Below, one piece after another: positions 62,067-64,000 of a stretch of DNA of 64,000 nt (position 1 is its first letter; each line of letters begins with the position of its first letter). This DNA comes from Aerococcus loyolae (GTDB lineage Bacteria; Bacillota; Bacilli; Lactobacillales; Aerococcaceae). The DNA is taken from positions 1,178,001 through 1,242,000 of the forward strand of contig NZ_CP126958.1 in NCBI RefSeq assembly GCF_002871915.2. Direction: 5' to 3'. The notes below the pieces were generated by a model. It was given only the letters and a program-made list of their open reading frames with translations. It searched no databases and had not been told where the DNA came from. Made by a program: the position numbers and the translations under genes.

Positions 62067-62774
62067 TTATTCTTCCTCGTAGTAGTAATAGTAATCTTCG
62101 GTTCTTTCAGTTCGGTTCATGATCACACCTAGGACATTGGTGTTGACCTTGTCTAAGAGGGCTTGGCTTTCTTTAACTTCATCCTTAGTACATTGACCAT
62201 AAGGCACCACCACTACCGTGCCGTCTACCCGAGCTGATACCACTTGTGCATCAGTGGCTGCCAGAACTGGTGGGCAGTCCAAGACAATGATTTCAAAGAT
62301 ATTACGCAATTGTTCCATTAAGCCTTGCATCCGTTTCGAAGCTAGGAGTTCGGACGGATTAGGCGGAATCGCTCCACAAGTTAAGTAGAACAAGTTAGGC
62401 ACGTAAGACTTCTTAATCACTTGGTGGATCTCTAGGCGGTTATCGGTCAAGAGATTGGTTAGCCCTCTATCGTTAGGAACGCCAAAGGTCTTATGGACAG
62501 TCGGTTTACGCATATCAGCGTCCAATAAGAGAACCCGTTTATCATCACTAGCAAAGGCAGCCGCAATATTAGCAGCTAAGAAGGATTTCCCTGATGAGGG
62601 ACCTGGTGAAGTGATATTGAAGGTCTTTAATTCCTTATCTAGCATGGAGAACTGGATATTGGTCCGGATAGTCCGGAATTGTTCGGCCATGGCTGAAGTG
62701 GGATTATCAACCACCACCAAACCGGGACGGTCGGCTGGCTTCTTGATTTCTGTTTTTTTCTTTCTACCAAACAT
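62067..62774 (-). CDS. bacterial tyrosine kinase (CpsD/CapB-like)
   Basis: 235 residues. Walker A SPGPSSGKSF (56-65), Walker A' LLLDADMRK (82-90), Walker B VLDCPPVL, and a C-terminal tyrosine cluster of five (228-232). Autophosphorylates on that cluster and, with the Wzz-like protein upstream, governs capsule polymerisation. Confidence 0.94.
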   Translation of the reverse strand: MFGRKKKTEIKKPADRPGLVVVDNPTSAMAEQFRTIRTNIQFSMLDKELKTFNITSPGPSSGKSFLAANIAAAFASDDKRVLLLDADMRKPTVHKTFGVPNDRGLTNLLTDNRLEIHQVIKKSYVPNLFYLTCGAIPPNPSELLASKRMQGLMEQLRNIFEIIVLDCPPVLAATDAQVVSARVDGTVVVVPYGQCTKDEVKESQALLDKVNTNVLGVIMNRTERTEDYYYYYEEE

Positions 62775-62785
62775 GGTTAACCTCC

Positions 62786-63550
62786 TTAAACACGTTCACG
62801 TTGCCGCTGACCACGGTCTTGGTCAGGGTGGTAAATTTGTTGTAATTCGTTAGCCTGGTGGGTAACTTTCAAGTCATTTTCAGACAATTCACTGACCCGG
62901 CCTAACATGTTCCAGCCAATTTCCTTAGTCAAGAAGTCCACGTCCTTGACGGTGTTATCGGTGAGTTCATGAATGAAGGCAATCACGAGACCCACGCCCA
63001 TTCCTAGAACTAGACCAATTAAGAGAGCTAAAGCCTTACGTGGCGAAACCGGTGCCTGACTGGCTTGAGCCTTAGAGATGATTGAGACATTATCGATATT
63101 CATCATTTTACGGATAGCCTTTTGGAAGATGTCTGCCGTGGTGTTAGCGATGGTAGCCGCTTGTTCGGGATTAGGATCCTTTACAATAATGGAGAAGACC
63201 TGGGAATTATTCTTACTTTCCACTGAAATTTTTTCCCGAAGTTGGTCGGGATTTTCTTGTAGATTGAGTTGGTCAATCACTGGACTTAAAACGACTTCAT
63301 TTCGAATAACATCAGAATAAGTATTAATTAATTGCAGGGAAGCGTTAATGTCCTGGTTGAGGGTATTGGTTTGACTCTTATTATCACTTTGGTTAACTAA
63401 GATCTCGGTAGAAGATTGATAGATAGGCGTCGCTAAGATGAAGGCATAAGCCGCTGCTAGGAGCAGTCCTACCAAACTACTAATAAAAATTACATAGAAG
63501 TGTTCTTTGATAATCTGCCAGAGATCTAATAAACTAATTTCTTCTTCCAT
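62786..63550 (-). CDS. Wzz-type chain-length regulator / kinase activator (CpsC/CapA-like)
   Basis: 254 residues. Two membrane helices (VIFISSLVGLLLAAAYAFIL near 16-36 and ALALLIGLVLGMGVGLVIAF near 170-190) flank an outer domain; PRKALA just before the second helix is the usual proline-rich motif. Its cytosolic tail activates the BY-kinase. First of the three regulators, 11 bases before the kinase gene. Confidence 0.92.
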   Translation of the reverse strand: MEEEISLLDLWQIIKEHFYVIFISSLVGLLLAAAYAFILATPIYQSSTEILVNQSDNKSQTNTLNQDINASLQLINTYSDVIRNEVVLSPVIDQLNLQENPDQLREKISVESKNNSQVFSIIVKDPNPEQAATIANTTADIFQKAIRKMMNIDNVSIISKAQASQAPVSPRKALALLIGLVLGMGVGLVIAFIHELTDNTVKDVDFLTKEIGWNMLGRVSELSENDLKVTHQANELQQIYHPDQDRGQRQRERV

Positions 63551-63594
63551 CGCTAATCAACACGACCTTTCCTAATTTATTGCTTTATGCATGG

Positions 63595-63622
63595 AAATAG
63601 CGCTTGATTAGAGCGCTATTTT
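63595..63622. terminator. hairpin between LCP gene and capsule operon
   Basis: AAATAGCGCT / AGCGCTATTTT. Short T-run on the plus side, poor on the minus side, so partial termination after the LCP gene is likely, letting some transcripts read into the capsule genes. Confidence 0.55.
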
Positions 63623-63645
63623 GTTAGTTACTTCATATGAGAGTG

Positions 63646-64000
63646 TTAGAGATTGAGTTCCTGTTTTAAGGCTTGGGAAGCCTGATTGATATTTCCTTCC
63701 GGAATCATTTCATAGTAGACGCCATCAATCATTTGTCCTGAGCCCTTCAATTGGGCCTGATTAATAGTATTGGCTGCTCCCCGGTAATTGGTGAAGAGGT
63801 CCTTCATATCAGAAAAGGCCATATTAGTTTGAACGCTACTACCAATAGTGTTTAAGATTTCTTGGTAGTTAGGCAGCGAGGACAGAGAAGCTGCTTCCTT
63901 GAGACAGGCCAGGATGACTTGACGTTGGCGGGCTTGACGACCATAGTCCCCTTCTGGATCATCATAGCGGTTGCGGACATAGGCTAGAGCGGCTTCACCA
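63646..64000 (-). CDS. LytR-CpsA-Psr (LCP) family protein, N-terminal part outside window
   Basis: The C-terminal 118 codons are visible, ending at 63646. GEAALAYVRNRYDDPEGDYGRQ (split here: ALAYVRNRYDDPEG, then RQARQRQV) is the LCP signature carrying the catalytic-site arginines. LCP enzymes attach capsule or teichoic polymers to peptidoglycan. First gene seen of the capsule operon. Confidence 0.92.
   Translation of the reverse strand, partial: GEAALAYVRNRYDDPEGDYGRQARQRQVILACLKEAASLSSLPNYQEILNTIGSSVQTNMAFSDMKDLFTNYRGAANTINQAQLKGSGQMIDGVYYEMIPEGNINQASQALKQELNL

Overview
The window reads as the chromosome of a low-GC Gram-positive lactic acid bacterium (Lactobacillales). The gene style (phosphoketolase, PepT/PepO/PepN, RodA, LCP and CpsB-C-D proteins) suggests an Aerococcus-like organism; that genus-level guess is inference, because no rRNA or marker gene is present.

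Layout. 1-18.6 kb is housekeeping: phosphoketolase (cut by the window edge), tripeptidase PepT, two tandem peptide-binding lipoproteins, PepO-type M13 peptidase, a glutamine-amidotransferase-like hydrolase, GcvH next to an ArsC/Spx-like protein, RodA, a YihY/BrkB membrane protein, ribokinase, VanZ-like protein, a HAD phosphatase with a DeoR regulator, and an odd tRNA-Glu(CUC). 18.8-27.9 kb holds aminopeptidase N, a group II intron parked behind pepN's terminator, an autoregulated-looking DUF6442/XRE pair, PPK2, a DnaQ-like exonuclease and an ascorbate-type PTS operon. That operon is preceded by two tiny leader ORFs and a terminator hairpin.

28.0-43.9 kb is a defence island: a type I-C CRISPR array with a full cas3-cas5c-cas8c-cas7-cas4-cas1-cas2 operon, a TIR (ThsB-like) plus DUF4231 membrane-protein pair, a HEPN (ApeA-like) protein, a second HEPN-like gene destroyed by an IS30-family element and frameshifts, and a MazEF-type toxin-antitoxin pair. 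In the cas3 upstream region on the opposite strand lies what looks like a solitary crRNA-like gene. It has a diverged repeat hairpin with a conserved 5'-handle, followed by a pseudo-spacer whose first 11 bases match (10 of 11, the mismatch at position 6) the -10 box of the cas3 promoter directly beside a TTC PAM. This is a strong candidate for Cascade-mediated autorepression of the cas operon and is the main finding.

44.0-64.0 kb is a Wzx/Wzy-type capsule locus transcribed leftward from an LCP protein: Wzz/BY-kinase/PHP-phosphatase regulators, CapD-like dehydratase, initiating sugar transferase (no visible start codon), an SDR, a glycosyltransferase clipped by a second IS30-family copy, the CapE-F-G set for UDP-N-acetyl-L-fucosamine, two more glycosyltransferases, Wzy, Wzx and UDP-glucose dehydrogenase. 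An Abi-like reverse transcriptase split by a one-base frameshift is embedded between wzx and ugd. Core genes are intact, while several accessory genes carry single-base deletions, IS damage or missing starts.
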